DNA of 64,000 bases, from positions 62,001-126,000 of the forward strand of contig NZ_FNHB01000006.1 in assembly GCF_900104455.1 (NCBI RefSeq). The letters run 5' to 3'. The stretch comes from Dendrosporobacter quercicolus. Lineage in GTDB: Bacteria > Bacillota > Negativicutes > DSM-1736 > Dendrosporobacteraceae. The position numbers were made by a program, and so were the translations under genes. Numbering within the stretch: the stretch's first letter is position 1; every line of letters begins with the position of its first letter. The notes beneath the pieces are model-generated. The model was not told where the DNA came from. It made no database searches and was given only the letters and a program-made list of their open reading frames with translations. Of this stretch, positions 1-8,317 are shown piece after piece.

Positions 1-549
1 CCGGGCGGTTTTGGCGATCGCGGTGTTGAGGGCAAAATTAAGGCGATTCAATATGCCCGGGAAAACGGGATACCATTTTTCGGGCTGTGTTTGGGTATGC
101 AATGCGCGGTCATTGAGTTTGCCCGCAATGTCTGCCGGCTGGCCGATGCGCACAGCACTGAGTTTAATCCGGATACGCCGCATCCGGTGATTGATCTTAT
201 GCCTGATCAAGTGGCGATCGAAGCCAAAGGAGGGACCATGCGGCTGGGCGTTTATCCCTGTAAGGTGGCCGAGGGAACACTGACCTGTAAGGCCTATCAG
301 GCGGAAATCATCTATGAACGTCATCGGCACAGGTTTGAGTTTAATAATGCCTACCGGGATACCTTGGAACAATGCGGTCTGATGATCGGGGGCACTCTGC
401 CCAATGGACGGTTGGTGGAAATTGTCGAAGTAAAAGACCATCCGTGGTTTGTCGGCACACAATTTCATCCTGAGTTCAAATCGCGTCCGACCAACCCGCA
501 CCCCTTATTCAGAGATTTCGTCAAAGCTGCGCTGATCAATAAAAAGTAG
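1..549 (+). CDS. pyrG: CTP synthase, C-terminal part (partial)
   Basis: This is the C-terminal glutamine amidotransferase domain of CTP synthase, which makes CTP from UTP with ammonia released from glutamine. The reading frame is open from base 1, so the synthetase domain lies outside the window. The nucleophile cysteine sits in GLCLGMQ (Cys codon at 88-90), and the other two triad residues are in FHPEFKSRP near the C-terminus. The protein ends normally at 549 and is followed by a strong terminator, so pyrG closes its transcription unit here. A pyrG neighbour to spo0F is common in Firmicutes. Confidence 0.97.
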   Translation, partial: PGGFGDRGVEGKIKAIQYARENGIPFFGLCLGMQCAVIEFARNVCRLADAHSTEFNPDTPHPVIDLMPDQVAIEAKGGTMRLGVYPCKVAEGTLTCKAYQAEIIYERHRHRFEFNNAYRDTLEQCGLMIGGTLPNGRLVEIVEVKDHPWFVGTQFHPEFKSRPTNPHPLFRDFVKAALINKK

Positions 550-558
550 TATTTATTA

Positions 559-587
559 CTGTTGGACAATCCAACAGTTTTCTTTTT
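559..587 (+). terminator. Rho-independent terminator of pyrG
   Basis: Perfect 8-bp stem (559-566 with 570-577), 3-nt loop CAA, then a T-rich tail (578-587). It lies 10 bases after the pyrG stop. Confidence 0.93.
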
Positions 588-673
588 AAATCCATCGATC
601 TTGCAATGAATTTTGAGTAGTTTTATTGCTCTGGCGGGGCAAAATATAGCTACAAATAAAAAGGAGGTTGTAT

Positions 674-1603
674 ATGCACAAGAAGACTGTGGTTTTTATC
701 CTGGCTGTAGTAATTATTATTTCACTGGGGGTACTGGCTTTTACCGGTTCCGGCATGAAGCGGCGGGATGGAGATACGGATAAGATAGCTGTTATCTATA
801 TTGACGGCGTTATTATCGGCGGGCGCGGTCAAAGCAGTCTGCTTGCCGAATCAGGCGGGACCGACTATTTAATCAGGCAATTGCATGAGGCGCGGGATGA
901 CAAAAGTGTCAAAGCCATCCTTTTGCGTATCAACAGTCCGGGCGGCAGCGCTCCGGCTTCTCAGGAAGTGGGTGAGGAAATTAAAAAAATCCGGGCGGGC
1001 GGCAAGCTCGTGGTTACTTCAATGGGCGATGTGGCGGCGTCCGGCGGCTACTGGCTGGCAGCTTGTTCCGATAAAATTTATGCCAATCCCTCGACCTTGA
1101 CCGGCAGTATCGGCGTTTACATGCCTTATACGAACTGGGAAGAGTTGTATGAAAAAATTGGCGTCAGGCAGGAAAAGATAAAAAGCGGTCCGCATAAAGA
1201 CATACTGTCGCCGGAGCGTCCGATGACCGTTGAAGAACGGGCTATTATTCAAACGATGGTTGACGATATGTATAACCAGTTTGTCGTTATTGTGTCTGAA
1301 GGCCGCAAAATGGAACCTGAGCGCGTTCGCCAGTTGGCCGACGGGCGTATTTATACCGGCAATCAGGCTAAAGAGCTGGGGTTGGTGGACGAACTTGGCA
1401 ACATGTATGACGCAATTGACGGAACAGCGCAGCTTGCCGGCATTAAAGGCAAACCGGTGCTTAAGGAATTTGGCAAAAGCGGTCCGTGGCAGATGCTGCT
1501 TGGGGTCGGCAGTAAGCTGGAACTGATTGATAAAGTGTTGTTAAACCTGACGGAAAATCAATTGCCAATGACTGCCCCGCTGGCTATTCCGATAAAATGG
1601 TAG
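674..1603 (+). CDS. sppA: Signal peptide peptidase SppA (S49 family)
   Basis: Membrane-anchored serine protease that degrades cleaved signal peptides. Residues 3-25 form the N-terminal membrane helix. The short single-domain form typical of Gram-positive bacteria (309 aa) is present, with the INSPGGS motif, the nucleophile serine in AASGGYW (about residue 123) and the general-base lysine in IKSGPHKD (about residue 170), matching the Ser/Lys dyad of Bacillus SppA. The start is ATG 674, because AAGGAGG (661-667) stands 6 bases upstream; an in-frame TTG at 668 is too close. The stop overlaps the upstream region of the next gene, so the two are probably cotranscribed. Confidence 0.95.
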   Translation: MHKKTVVFILAVVIIISLGVLAFTGSGMKRRDGDTDKIAVIYIDGVIIGGRGQSSLLAESGGTDYLIRQLHEARDDKSVKAILLRINSPGGSAPASQEVGEEIKKIRAGGKLVVTSMGDVAASGGYWLAACSDKIYANPSTLTGSIGVYMPYTNWEELYEKIGVRQEKIKSGPHKDILSPERPMTVEERAIIQTMVDDMYNQFVVIVSEGRKMEPERVRQLADGRIYTGNQAKELGLVDELGNMYDAIDGTAQLAGIKGKPVLKEFGKSGPWQMLLGVGSKLELIDKVLLNLTENQLPMTAPLAIPIKW

Positions 1604-1611
1604 GTGGTTAT

Positions 1612-2199
1612 ATGGGAACAATATTAGACGATATCTATGATGTGCTGTTTCATCCCCGGTCGGCCCTGGGCAGAATTGCAGCGGAGAAAAAAGTAGCGGC
1701 AGCGCTGATTGTTTTTTTGTTTAGCGTCATTATTCCCATGTGGGCAATACACCTGGGGCTGCAGGCTGCCGGGAGTACAGGCTCTTTAAGTTTAATCATG
1801 GTATTTCAGGCGCTTGTCAGCCTGCTTGCCTGGCTGGCAGGGACGGCTGTATGGCACTTATGCGCGGAACTCTTGGGCGGGCGCGGCTCGGCGGTAAGTC
1901 TGCTGACAGCCTTTGGCTTCGCTCATTTTCCCCGAACCTTTATCGTACCTTTATGGGTGCTGGCCACACTGCTGCCTGATCCGCTTGTTCCGTTCTTTAT
2001 GGTGCTTACCGGGCTGGCGGTTGCGTTATGGACGCTGTATCTGGAGGTTTTGGCAATTAGCGTTGTTCACGAAATCTCCGGGGCCAAAGCGTTGTTGGTT
2101 TTTTTAACTCCGCTCCTGGTGTTGATTGCAAGCGCGGTCATCATTACTTTTTTTGCCGGGGCGGCGCTGATCCAATGGCCGCTGGGCCTGGCAGGCTAA
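1612..2199 (+). CDS. Yip1-family integral membrane protein
   Basis: 195-aa membrane protein with about five hydrophobic segments. The N-terminal signature DDIYDVLFHPRSALGRIAAE is typical of bacterial Yip1-domain proteins, whose role is not established. It follows sppA by 8 bases and is likely translated from the same message. ATG 1612 has a weak AGGTGG upstream; an in-frame ATG at 1597 inside sppA would give five more residues and is less likely. Confidence 0.75.
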   Translation: MGTILDDIYDVLFHPRSALGRIAAEKKVAAALIVFLFSVIIPMWAIHLGLQAAGSTGSLSLIMVFQALVSLLAWLAGTAVWHLCAELLGGRGSAVSLLTAFGFAHFPRTFIVPLWVLATLLPDPLVPFFMVLTGLAVALWTLYLEVLAISVVHEISGAKALLVFLTPLLVLIASAVIITFFAGAALIQWPLGLAG

Positions 2200-2417
2200 G
2201 CCGGAAGGTATGCCGGGCTGATCATTAAGCAATAGCTGCTATCCGGCGGCCGCGCCGGGGCGGTTCGCTGAAAAGGGGGCAGGGCTGGTTGGCCGGCCGC
2301 CAATGACCGGCAACCTGTCGAACTGGCTGACAGGCCGGGACGGCGGGATCGAAGATTTTACTCTCTAGAACAAAGAATTCTGAATTATTCAGAAAAAATG
2401 TCTTATATTTCCAATTA
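2200..2417. other. GC-rich leader region upstream of spo0F promoter
   Basis: No gene is seen. A strong hairpin lies at 2307-2338: CCGG and CCTGTC pair with GACAGG and CCGG across a 9-base loop and a 3-base bulge. It is not followed by a T-run, so it is not a classical terminator. I recognise no riboswitch consensus here. Confidence 0.4.
2378..2394. promoter_or_regulatory. Perfect palindrome upstream of spo0F promoter
   Basis: TTCTGAA-TTA-TTCAGAA, two perfect 7-bp half sites 27 bases upstream of the sigma-H -35 element. It has the shape of a dimeric repressor operator, but I cannot name the regulator. Confidence 0.35.
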
Positions 2418-2420
2418 ATA

Positions 2421-2447
2421 GGAGGATATTTTATTATCTGGTCGAAT
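2421..2447 (+). promoter_or_regulatory. Sigma-H promoter of spo0F
   Basis: GGAGGATAT (-35, 2421-2429), 11-base spacer, GTCGAAT (-10, 2441-2447). Both elements fit the Bacillus sigma-H consensus RnAGGAwww / RnnGAAT at every defined position, with an allowed spacer. Bacillus spo0F is also sigma-H driven. Confidence 0.8.
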
Positions 2448-2477
2448 ATACATATATTAGCAATAATTAAGGAAAAG

Positions 2478-2488
2478 TTCGTGACGAA
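2478..2488 (+). promoter_or_regulatory. Possible Spo0A box
   Basis: TTCGTGACGAA differs by one base from TTCGTGTCGAA, a known Spo0A-binding arrangement (core TGNCGAA). It lies about 30 bases downstream of the sigma-H -10 element, where a bound regulator could block or modulate transcription. Confidence 0.35.
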
Positions 2489-2517
2489 TAGTTTCTAGAG
2501 GGTAGGGTGAGCGAAGT

Positions 2518-2922
2518 ATGTCTTTGGCAAGAAGCACAATCTTGATCGTTGATGACCAACCTGGTATTAGGCGTTTGCTTATGGAAGTTCTGACAGAGGA
2601 AGGTTATACGGTAGTTACAGCGCAAAACGGCTATGAAGGCTTGCAAAAAGCAAAAGAACTGGAACCCGCTCTGATTTTAATGGATATGAAAATGCCGGGT
2701 ATGGACGGAATTGAGACGTTACGGGAATTGAGGAAAGTCGGGCAAGCAGGGAATGTTATTATGATGACAGCCTATGGTGAACTGGAACTGGTAAATCAGG
2801 CCAGAGAGCTGGGCGCGTATGCTTATATAACAAAGCCGTTTGACATTATTGCCCTGTGTGATATGGTTAGCAGTCATATTAATGATGATAAACACGATCA
2901 GCATCAATTGTTGATTGGCTAG
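2518..2922 (+). CDS. spo0F: Sporulation phosphorelay response regulator Spo0F
   Basis: Single-domain CheY-like receiver, 134 aa, with no output domain. It passes phosphate from sporulation kinases to Spo0B in the phosphorelay. The acidic pocket is Asp12/Asp13, the phosphoacceptor is Asp56 in LILMDMKMPG, and Thr84 and Lys106 are in place. MTAYGELELV and TKPFDI match Bacillus Spo0F closely, which separates it from generic CheY proteins. It has its own sigma-H promoter and is closed by a 13-bp stem terminator, so it is monocistronic. Confidence 0.9.
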   Translation: MSLARSTILIVDDQPGIRRLLMEVLTEEGYTVVTAQNGYEGLQKAKELEPALILMDMKMPGMDGIETLRELRKVGQAGNVIMMTAYGELELVNQARELGAYAYITKPFDIIALCDMVSSHINDDKHDQHQLLIG

Positions 2923-2924
2923 CA

Positions 2925-2953
2925 AAAAACACCCAGCCTGGCTGGGTGTTTTT
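2925..2953. terminator. Bidirectional terminator after spo0F
   Basis: Perfect 13-bp stem (2925-2937 with 2941-2953), loop CTG, with A-run on the left and T-run on the right, so it can work in both directions. Confidence 0.9.
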
Positions 2954-2997
2954 ACTATTGCGCTGCTTTTCAGCAATATCAGGTTATACAACGCAGC

Positions 2998-3142
2998 TTT
3001 TTCCGCCCTGCTTCGTTGGCCGAACGGCATAAGGGCACAACGGTTTCTGCCTTCGCTGCGCTCGGTACAAACCGTGTTTTCTTTATCGTCACCTTACAGA
3101 TACCCGGTCTGCGCGGCTCCTTCGCCTCGCAGGACGAAAAAA
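2998..3142 (-). repeat. Dispersed foldback repeat, copy A
   Basis: Ends form an imperfect inverted repeat: 2998-3011 against 3129-3142. Inside are the family hallmarks CCTGCTTCGTTG at the left and GGCTCCTTCGCCTCGC at the right, shared with copies near 23.1, 40.3 and 58.6 kb. An additional ACGGTTT...AAACCGT hairpin lies in the middle, making this copy longer. No gene is present; this explains most of the 300-base gap between spo0F and the next gene. Confidence 0.6.
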
Positions 3143-3260
3143 TCTACATTGCCTAAACAACATCTAACTGTGCCAAGTCACTAGTAAATTGTAAAAACCA
3201 GGACAAGGCAGGATTTTTCGGGCGGCTGGCGAATCCCTTAGAAGGGAAGGGGGATGAGAC

Positions 3261-3908
3261 GTGTTTGTCAATGCCAGTTCAACATTTGCCTTGTATTGCC
3301 AGGAATGCGGTAAAATACAGATGCATGATATTTCCCATTTTAGCATAAAAAAAACGGTACTTGAACTTAAATGCAGTTGCGGGCATGTGCAAGCCAGGCT
3401 TTCACGGGCAGGCGCCAGGCAATTTAAACTCACCATCCCCTGCGTAGTCTGTCAGTCAACGCATAGTGTATTTTTTAGCTTCAGGAAATTGTTGTATACC
3501 CTGGTGGATAAAATATATTGTGTTAAAGATAATTTTGAACTAGGTTATTTCGGCGCCCGGGCAGCAATTGAAAAGACGCTGGCCGATCAAAAGCAGGAGT
3601 GCGTGAGCTTAATTCGTGAAACCGACAAGGATGAACCGGAGGAGCACATTGAGCGGCAGCATATTGTATTGGGAATACTAAATAAAGTTCATGATATTGC
3701 CGAGCAGGGCGGGGTATATTGCCGCTGCGGCGGTGACGCGGTGGAAGCGGATTTGCTGCCGGATTGCATTATTCTGGAATGTATGCATTGCGGCGCTTAT
3801 TATATCCTTGCGGCGCAGACCGAATATGACCTGCAATCCGCTCAGACGCTGGACAGTATTGAACTGGCGCCCCGGCGCTATTTGGTCAAAAGAATTGATT
3901 TTGATTAA
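3261..3908 (+). CDS. Conserved-looking zinc-ribbon protein of unknown function
   Basis: 215-aa soluble protein whose function I do not recognise. It has repeated cysteine pairs: CQEC near residue 13, CSC near 39, CVVC near 62, CRC near 154 and CMHC near 175, suggesting two or three zinc ribbons at the two ends around a helical, acidic middle. Start is GTG 3261 with a purine-rich AAGGGGG about 6 bases upstream. It is followed 43 bases later by fsa and might be cotranscribed with fsa-glpX. Cysteines arranged like this usually bind structural zinc, so a nucleic-acid or protein-binding role is possible but unproven. Confidence 0.7.
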   Translation: MFVNASSTFALYCQECGKIQMHDISHFSIKKTVLELKCSCGHVQARLSRAGARQFKLTIPCVVCQSTHSVFFSFRKLLYTLVDKIYCVKDNFELGYFGARAAIEKTLADQKQECVSLIRETDKDEPEEHIERQHIVLGILNKVHDIAEQGGVYCRCGGDAVEADLLPDCIILECMHCGAYYILAAQTEYDLQSAQTLDSIELAPRRYLVKRIDFD

Positions 3909-3951
3909 ACTGGGGTTATGAACGAGTTTACTATAAAAAAGGGGGGATAGT

Positions 3952-4596
3952 ATGAAATTTTTCCTTGATACGGCTAACTTAACGGAGATTAAGGAGGCTG
4001 TAGCTCTCGGGGTTGTTGCAGGCGTAACAACCAATCCTTCGCTCATCGCCAGAGAGAAACGTAATATTCACGCGGTTATCAAAGAAATCGCCGGTCTGGT
4101 TACAGGGCCGGTAAGTGCGGAAGTAATTGCGACCACTTATGAGGAAATGCTGCCGGAAGCAAGGGAACTGGCCGGTTTGGCCGACAATGTCATCATTAAG
4201 GTTCCGGTAACGGCTGATGGTTTAAAAACGGCCAGCGCCTTGGCGGCTGAGGGCATTAAGACGAATGTCACCCTTGTTTTTTCGCCGAATCAGGCGCTGT
4301 TGGCGGCAAGGGCGGGTGCTGCCTATGTCAGTCCGTTTGTGGGCCGGCTGGATGATATCAGCCAGGATGGTATTGAGTTGGTTAAAACGATTGCCGATAT
4401 TTTTGCCATTCATGGTGTGGAAACGGAAATTATTGCCGCCAGCATTCGTCATCCGCTGCATGTGACGCAGGCAGCTTTGGCCGGTGCGACCATAGCGACC
4501 GTTCCTTATAAGGTGTTGCTGGCCCTGCTTAAGCATCCGCTTACCGATGCCGGTATCAAGCAATTTCTGGAGGACTGGCGAAAGGCAAATATGTAG
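3952..4596 (+). CDS. fsa: Fructose-6-phosphate aldolase / short transaldolase
   Basis: Class I aldolase of the transaldolase family, 214 aa, the short form that either transfers dihydroxyacetone units (transaldolase) or cleaves fructose 6-phosphate. MKFFLDTAN and TTNPSL are family signatures, and the Schiff-base lysine is Lys83 in IIKVP. ATG 3952 is preceded by AAGGGGGG. It lies 21 bases before glpX, a pairing also seen in Bacillus-type chromosomes (fsa/tal, glpX), placing it in pentose-phosphate and gluconeogenic carbon flow. Sequence alone does not separate the two activities. Confidence 0.9.
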   Translation: MKFFLDTANLTEIKEAVALGVVAGVTTNPSLIAREKRNIHAVIKEIAGLVTGPVSAEVIATTYEEMLPEARELAGLADNVIIKVPVTADGLKTASALAAEGIKTNVTLVFSPNQALLAARAGAAYVSPFVGRLDDISQDGIELVKTIADIFAIHGVETEIIAASIRHPLHVTQAALAGATIATVPYKVLLALLKHPLTDAGIKQFLEDWRKANM

Positions 4597-4617
4597 TAAA
4601 AGGTTGGGGGTTAATCA

Positions 4618-5583
4618 ATGGATCGCGAACTAGCGTTAGAATTTGTACGGGTTACCGAAGCGGCGGCTATTGCATCAGGCCGCTGGATGGGCAAGGGAGA
4701 AAAGAATGCCGCCGATGGAGCCGCCGTAGATGCAATGCGGGAGGCTTTTGACAGTGTGGCGATTAGCGGCCGGGTTGTGATTGGCGAAGGTGAAATGGAT
4801 GAAGCGCCAATGCTGTATATTGGTGAGGAAGTCGGCGGGGGCGGTATGGAAGTGGATATTGCCGTTGATCCGCTGGAAGGTACAAATTTGGTAGCCAAAG
4901 GATTGCCGGGATCAATTGCCGTACTGGCGATTGCTCCGCGGGGCGGCTTACTGCATGCGCCGGATATGTATATGGAGAAAATCTGTGTGGGTCCCAAAGC
5001 CGCCGGCAAAATTGATATTAACGCGCCGGTAGCGGAGAATCTGAAAGCTGTTGCTACGGCGCTGGACCGGAAAGTCGAAGATTTAACCATTGTGGTCCTG
5101 GATCGCGAACGTCATGCCAAAATCATCGGGGAAGCCCGCGAAGCAGGCGCCAGAATTAAGCTGATTACCGATGGCGATGTATCGCCGGCAATCAATGTCG
5201 CTATTGACGGAACCGGCGTTCATATGCTGATTGGCACCGGGGGAGCGCCGGAGGGCGTTATTGCCGCCGCTGCGCTGAAGTGTCTGGGCGGCGACATGCA
5301 GGCCCGGCTTTATCCGGAAAACCAGGCTGATATTGACCGGGCGATTAAGATGGGGATTACTGATGTGAATAAAGTGCTGACCATTGATGATATGGTCTAT
5401 GGCGAGGACGCGTTTTTCGTGGCGACCGCCATCACCCAGGGCGATTTACTCAACGGCGTGCGCTATTTTGGCGGCGGGGCCAGAACTCATTCTATCGTTA
5501 TGCGCTACAAATCGGGAACGGTCCGCTTTGTTGACGCCATTCATAAATTCGAACGCAAGCCGCTGTTTGTAAAACGCGTATAA
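4618..5583 (+). CDS. glpX: Fructose-1,6-bisphosphatase, class II
   Basis: 321-aa GlpX-type phosphatase that dephosphorylates fructose 1,6-bisphosphate in gluconeogenesis. Signatures: GEGEMDEAP, the metal-binding DPLEGTNL, and GTGGAPEGV. Full length for the family. ATG 4618 follows GGTTGGGGG at suitable spacing. It sits 21 bases downstream of fsa and most likely shares its transcript. A hairpin with a 12-bp stem follows at 5665-5708. Confidence 0.95.
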   Translation: MDRELALEFVRVTEAAAIASGRWMGKGEKNAADGAAVDAMREAFDSVAISGRVVIGEGEMDEAPMLYIGEEVGGGGMEVDIAVDPLEGTNLVAKGLPGSIAVLAIAPRGGLLHAPDMYMEKICVGPKAAGKIDINAPVAENLKAVATALDRKVEDLTIVVLDRERHAKIIGEAREAGARIKLITDGDVSPAINVAIDGTGVHMLIGTGGAPEGVIAAAALKCLGGDMQARLYPENQADIDRAIKMGITDVNKVLTIDDMVYGEDAFFVATAITQGDLLNGVRYFGGGARTHSIVMRYKSGTVRFVDAIHKFERKPLFVKRV

Positions 5584-5664
5584 TAACGGGATAAACTAGT
5601 CTGCCGGCGAAAAATAATGCTGTGGCAATTAACCTATTTGCTTATACCTGCCGGCAGGTTATAC

Positions 5665-5708
5665 AAGGGGGTGTCTTTAAATGTTTTGGCATTTTTAGAC
5701 ACCCCCTT
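5665..5708 (+). terminator. Hairpin after glpX
   Basis: 12-bp GC-rich stem (5665-5676 with 5697-5708), with a second short stem AAATG/CATTT in the loop. The tail has few T residues, so termination is likely but not certain. Confidence 0.55.
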
Positions 5709-5837
5709 TACCAAAGCTTTTTATTGATGCCTAATTTTGCCGCCGGCTGTAAGCTGTACAAATTGCTTTAAACATGCTATGGTACAGGAAAAGGATTTTT
5801 GCCGAATTTGACAAAAAGAGCAGAGGAGAGAGCATAA

Positions 5838-6464
5838 ATGAAAAAGGTTAGAAAAGTGCTTGCCGGCCTGTTAACCATTCCCTTTTTACTGTTGCCGGCA
5901 GGAAGTTCTTCGGCTGCGGCCGGCAGCACGGCCAGCCAGGCTGCGTCGTCTGTTGTTGAGAAACAAAAGGCTTATTTTAAGTCTTTTCAGGGCGAGGTTA
6001 AAGAAGTGCAGTCTTGCTCCGGGAACGATTGCCCGCAAACTGTATTGGTAGAAGATAAAGAAGGACGGCAAGTGAATTTTATTGTGTCCAACGATACTTA
6101 CCGGCTTAATGACGCTGAGATAAAAAAAGGAACAACCATCACCGGTTTTTATGATGCCAATGTCCCGGTGATCATGATTTATCCGCCGCAGTACAACGCG
6201 GAAGTTATTGTTGCCGGGGCCGGTAAGCACAACATTAAGGTTGATTTGTTTGACGATAGCTTAGTCAGTGGGGACAATTTGTTAAAGCTGAATATTTCTG
6301 ATGATACCAAAATTGTGCTGGAGGATGGAACGGCGTTTAAAGGCGAGCTTGGCAACCAGCGGTTGGTGGTGCTTTACGGGCGGTCAACCAAAAGCATCCC
6401 CGCCCAAACTACGCCGGTCGAAATTATAGTATTGTTTGAACAAGCCGAACGTCCTGGTGTTTAA
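5838..6464 (+). CDS. Secreted protein of unknown function
   Basis: 208 aa with a clear N-terminal signal peptide: MKKVRKVL, a hydrophobic core to about residue 20, and an AAA-type cleavage region near residue 28. The mature part is beta-rich by appearance, with two cysteines (CSGNDC near residue 57) that could form a disulfide. I do not recognise the family. Start ATG 5838 has AGAGGAGAG upstream. It is monocistronic, closed by a 23-bp stem hairpin. Confidence 0.75.
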   Translation: MKKVRKVLAGLLTIPFLLLPAGSSSAAAGSTASQAASSVVEKQKAYFKSFQGEVKEVQSCSGNDCPQTVLVEDKEGRQVNFIVSNDTYRLNDAEIKKGTTITGFYDANVPVIMIYPPQYNAEVIVAGAGKHNIKVDLFDDSLVSGDNLLKLNISDDTKIVLEDGTAFKGELGNQRLVVLYGRSTKSIPAQTTPVEIIVLFEQAERPGV

Positions 6465-6547
6465 AGCGGGAATCGGGTCTCGCTGCTTGTAATAGGCAGA
6501 GAGCTTTTTAACCGCTAACGGCCTTGATAAGCAGGCCGCCGGATATC

Positions 6548-6594
6548 GAAAGCGCAAAGCCTTCCAGCAACTTGCTGGAAGGCTTTGCGCTTTC
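6548..6594. terminator. Near-perfect 47-nt palindrome / terminator
   Basis: Two perfect 23-base arms (6548-6570 and 6572-6594) around one central C. The hairpin would terminate the secreted-protein gene, although a T-run is absent outside the stem; the stem itself ends in GCTTTC. Confidence 0.7.
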
Positions 6595-6957
6595 TGCATT
6601 ATTAGGTGATGGGGATCAGATGCGGAAATAGAACCAAAACAGGCAAGGCTTATGTGCCGCAACAGGCGGCTGATTTGGTAAAAAAGGCAAGTTGAACTGA
6701 GCCGGACCGGGAGCAAGGGTCGTTGCAAGCAACGAACCGAAATAAGCGATAAACGCCAGAGCGGACTGCGGAGGTAATTTGCTTCCGGCAAGGAGAATCG
6801 CAGCGCTGGTGTAGAGAACTCCTGTCTATTGCCCGGTATGCATGGCAAAATGTTCAGTGGTCGCATTACTGAAATGGCAGGCAGGACAGGGGCGGGAGAG
6901 AAACGAAGTAATAAGGATAAATGCTCAAGGAGATCGGCAAGAGAAGGAGACGAAAGA
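6595..6957. other. Leader region upstream of P1 peptidase
   Basis: No convincing gene. A 10-bp hairpin with one mismatch (GGGTCGTTGC/GCAACGAACC) is near 6717-6738. An open frame in phase with the peptidase runs back to 6829, but it has no Shine-Dalgarno and encodes a low-complexity basic peptide, so I treat it as noncoding leader. Confidence 0.4.
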
Positions 6958-7929
6958 ATGGAGCTTATGAAAATTACCGGCATTCCAGGTATTCAAATTG
7001 GCAATGCCCAGAACCTGGAGGCTGCAACCGGCTGCACTGTTATTCTATGCGAACAGGGGGCTGTTGCCGGTGTTGATGTGCGGGGCGGAGCGCCGGGAAC
7101 CCGCGAGACCGATCTTCTGAAGCCGGAGAATTACGTGGACAAGGTACATGCCGTGATGCTGGCGGGAGGCAGTGCATTTGGCCTTGATGCGGCTGCAGGC
7201 GTAATGCAGTATCTGGAGGAAAACGGCGTGGGCTTTGACGTAGGTGTGGCAAAGGTGCCGATTGTGCCCGGCGCGGTGCTTTTCGATCTGATGTGCGGAG
7301 ATTCCCGTGTGCGTCCTGACAAGGCAATGGGCTATCAGGCCTGTATTGCCGCCCGGAACGGAGAGTTTTGCGAGGGATCTGCGGGAGCGGGAACGGGGGC
7401 GACGGTAGGAAAGTTTTTTGGAGCCCGGCATGCTATGAAAGGCGGACTGGGCGCAGCGTGTCTAAAGACCGGCGACCTTATGACGGGCGCAGTGGTGGCG
7501 GTCAACTGTCTGGGAGATGTGATTGATCCCGGCAGAGGCGTTGTTTTGGCGGGAGCGTACAGGGAAGACCCTTTTACCTTTATGTATACCGAGGAGGGCA
7601 TGATCCGGCAATATGATAAGGCGGCCAATGTCTTCGCAGGCAATACAACCATCGGGACAATTATCACCAATGCGGCGCTGACCAAGGCCCAGGCCAACAA
7701 GGTGGCGTCTATGGCGCACAATGGTTATGGACGAACCATGCGTCCGGCGCACACGATGTTTGATGGCGATACCATCTTTGCTCTGTCGACGGGGCAGGTG
7801 GCAGCAGATGTCAATGTAGTCGGATTGCTGGCGGCAAGGGTCATGGAGCAGGCCGTCATCAATGCCGTGACAAAGGCGGTATCGCTGGCCGGTTTTAAAT
7901 CGTATGGGGATATCCGTATGGAAAAGTAA
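6958..7929 (+). CDS. P1-family aminopeptidase / amidase (DmpA-BapA type)
   Basis: 323-aa member of the S58/DmpA family: N-terminal nucleophile hydrolases that are made as a precursor and cut themselves into two chains. The autoprocessing site is GNTTIGTIITNA; cleavage is expected just before Thr at about residue 230, which becomes the nucleophile. LAGGSAFGLDAAAG and GAGTGATVGK are family motifs. No signal peptide, so cytoplasmic. Natural substrate in this branch is unclear (D-aminopeptidase, beta-peptidase or amidase activities are known in the family). ATG 6958 follows AAGGAGA with good spacing. Confidence 0.88.
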   Translation: MELMKITGIPGIQIGNAQNLEAATGCTVILCEQGAVAGVDVRGGAPGTRETDLLKPENYVDKVHAVMLAGGSAFGLDAAAGVMQYLEENGVGFDVGVAKVPIVPGAVLFDLMCGDSRVRPDKAMGYQACIAARNGEFCEGSAGAGTGATVGKFFGARHAMKGGLGAACLKTGDLMTGAVVAVNCLGDVIDPGRGVVLAGAYREDPFTFMYTEEGMIRQYDKAANVFAGNTTIGTIITNAALTKAQANKVASMAHNGYGRTMRPAHTMFDGDTIFALSTGQVAADVNVVGLLAARVMEQAVINAVTKAVSLAGFKSYGDIRMEK

Positions 7930-8056
7930 ACCTCGCGCTTCCCTGAGCTGCACAAATGCCGTCAAGCTGTAAAATCGCAATGACCAAGCTCGGCCGGTAT
8001 GGTGCAGTCCCCCTTGCTTGGAGAGGAGACGGGCTGGCTACAGTAAAAACACAATA

Positions 8057-8086
8057 AAGCCTTCCGGCATAATCGCCGGAAGGCTT
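8057..8086 (-). terminator. Terminator of tRNA-Gly
   Basis: 12-bp perfect stem (8057-8068 with 8075-8086), loop of six. Read on the minus strand it follows the tRNA 3' end and is trailed by TATTGTGTTTTT. Confidence 0.75.
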
Positions 8087-8094
8087 GGTTTTCC

Positions 8095-8169
8095 TGGAGC
8101 GGGCAACGAGACTCGAACTCGCGACCCACGGCTTGGGAAGCCGGTACTCTACCACTGAGCTACGCCCGC
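8095..8169 (-). tRNA. tRNA-Gly (anticodon CCC)
   Basis: Cloverleaf on the minus strand: acceptor GCGGGCG pairing with CGCCCGC-like 3' strand, D-loop AGTGGTA, anticodon loop TTCCCAA (anticodon CCC, reading GGG), T-loop GTTCGAG, and an encoded CCA end. The closing pair of the anticodon stem (C27-U43) appears mismatched. Isolated gene with its own terminator. Confidence 0.93.
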
Positions 8170-8317
8170 TTGATCAAATTACCAGTATAACAAAATAATT
8201 ATACTTCAGACAGGAATAAAAGTCAATGTCAGAACAACGTTCCTTATGGAAAACGAGGACGCATGATCCCATGCTGGGCAGGAACGGAATTTCTCTCCGG
8301 CTGCATATTCGCATTTG

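Noticed and set aside
1019-1252. Open frames antisense to sppA and similar frames within other genes
   Set aside because: They are shadow frames of well-supported genes, with no ribosome sites or family features; the same holds for the many antisense frames in glpX, spoIIE, mfd, pstS, ftsH and the hydrogenase genes.
2200-2417. Possible riboswitch upstream of spo0F
   Set aside because: GC-rich and hairpin-rich, but I find none of the conserved cores of the common riboswitch classes; the sigma-H promoter lies downstream of it, so it would not be in the main spo0F transcript.
6829-6957. Longer N-terminus for the P1 peptidase
   Set aside because: In frame but lacks a Shine-Dalgarno at its ATG, while AAGGAGA stands before ATG 6958; family members start at the shorter site.
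6600-6957. T-box leader upstream of the peptidase
   Set aside because: No T-box sequence (AGGGTGG-type) and no terminator before the start codon.
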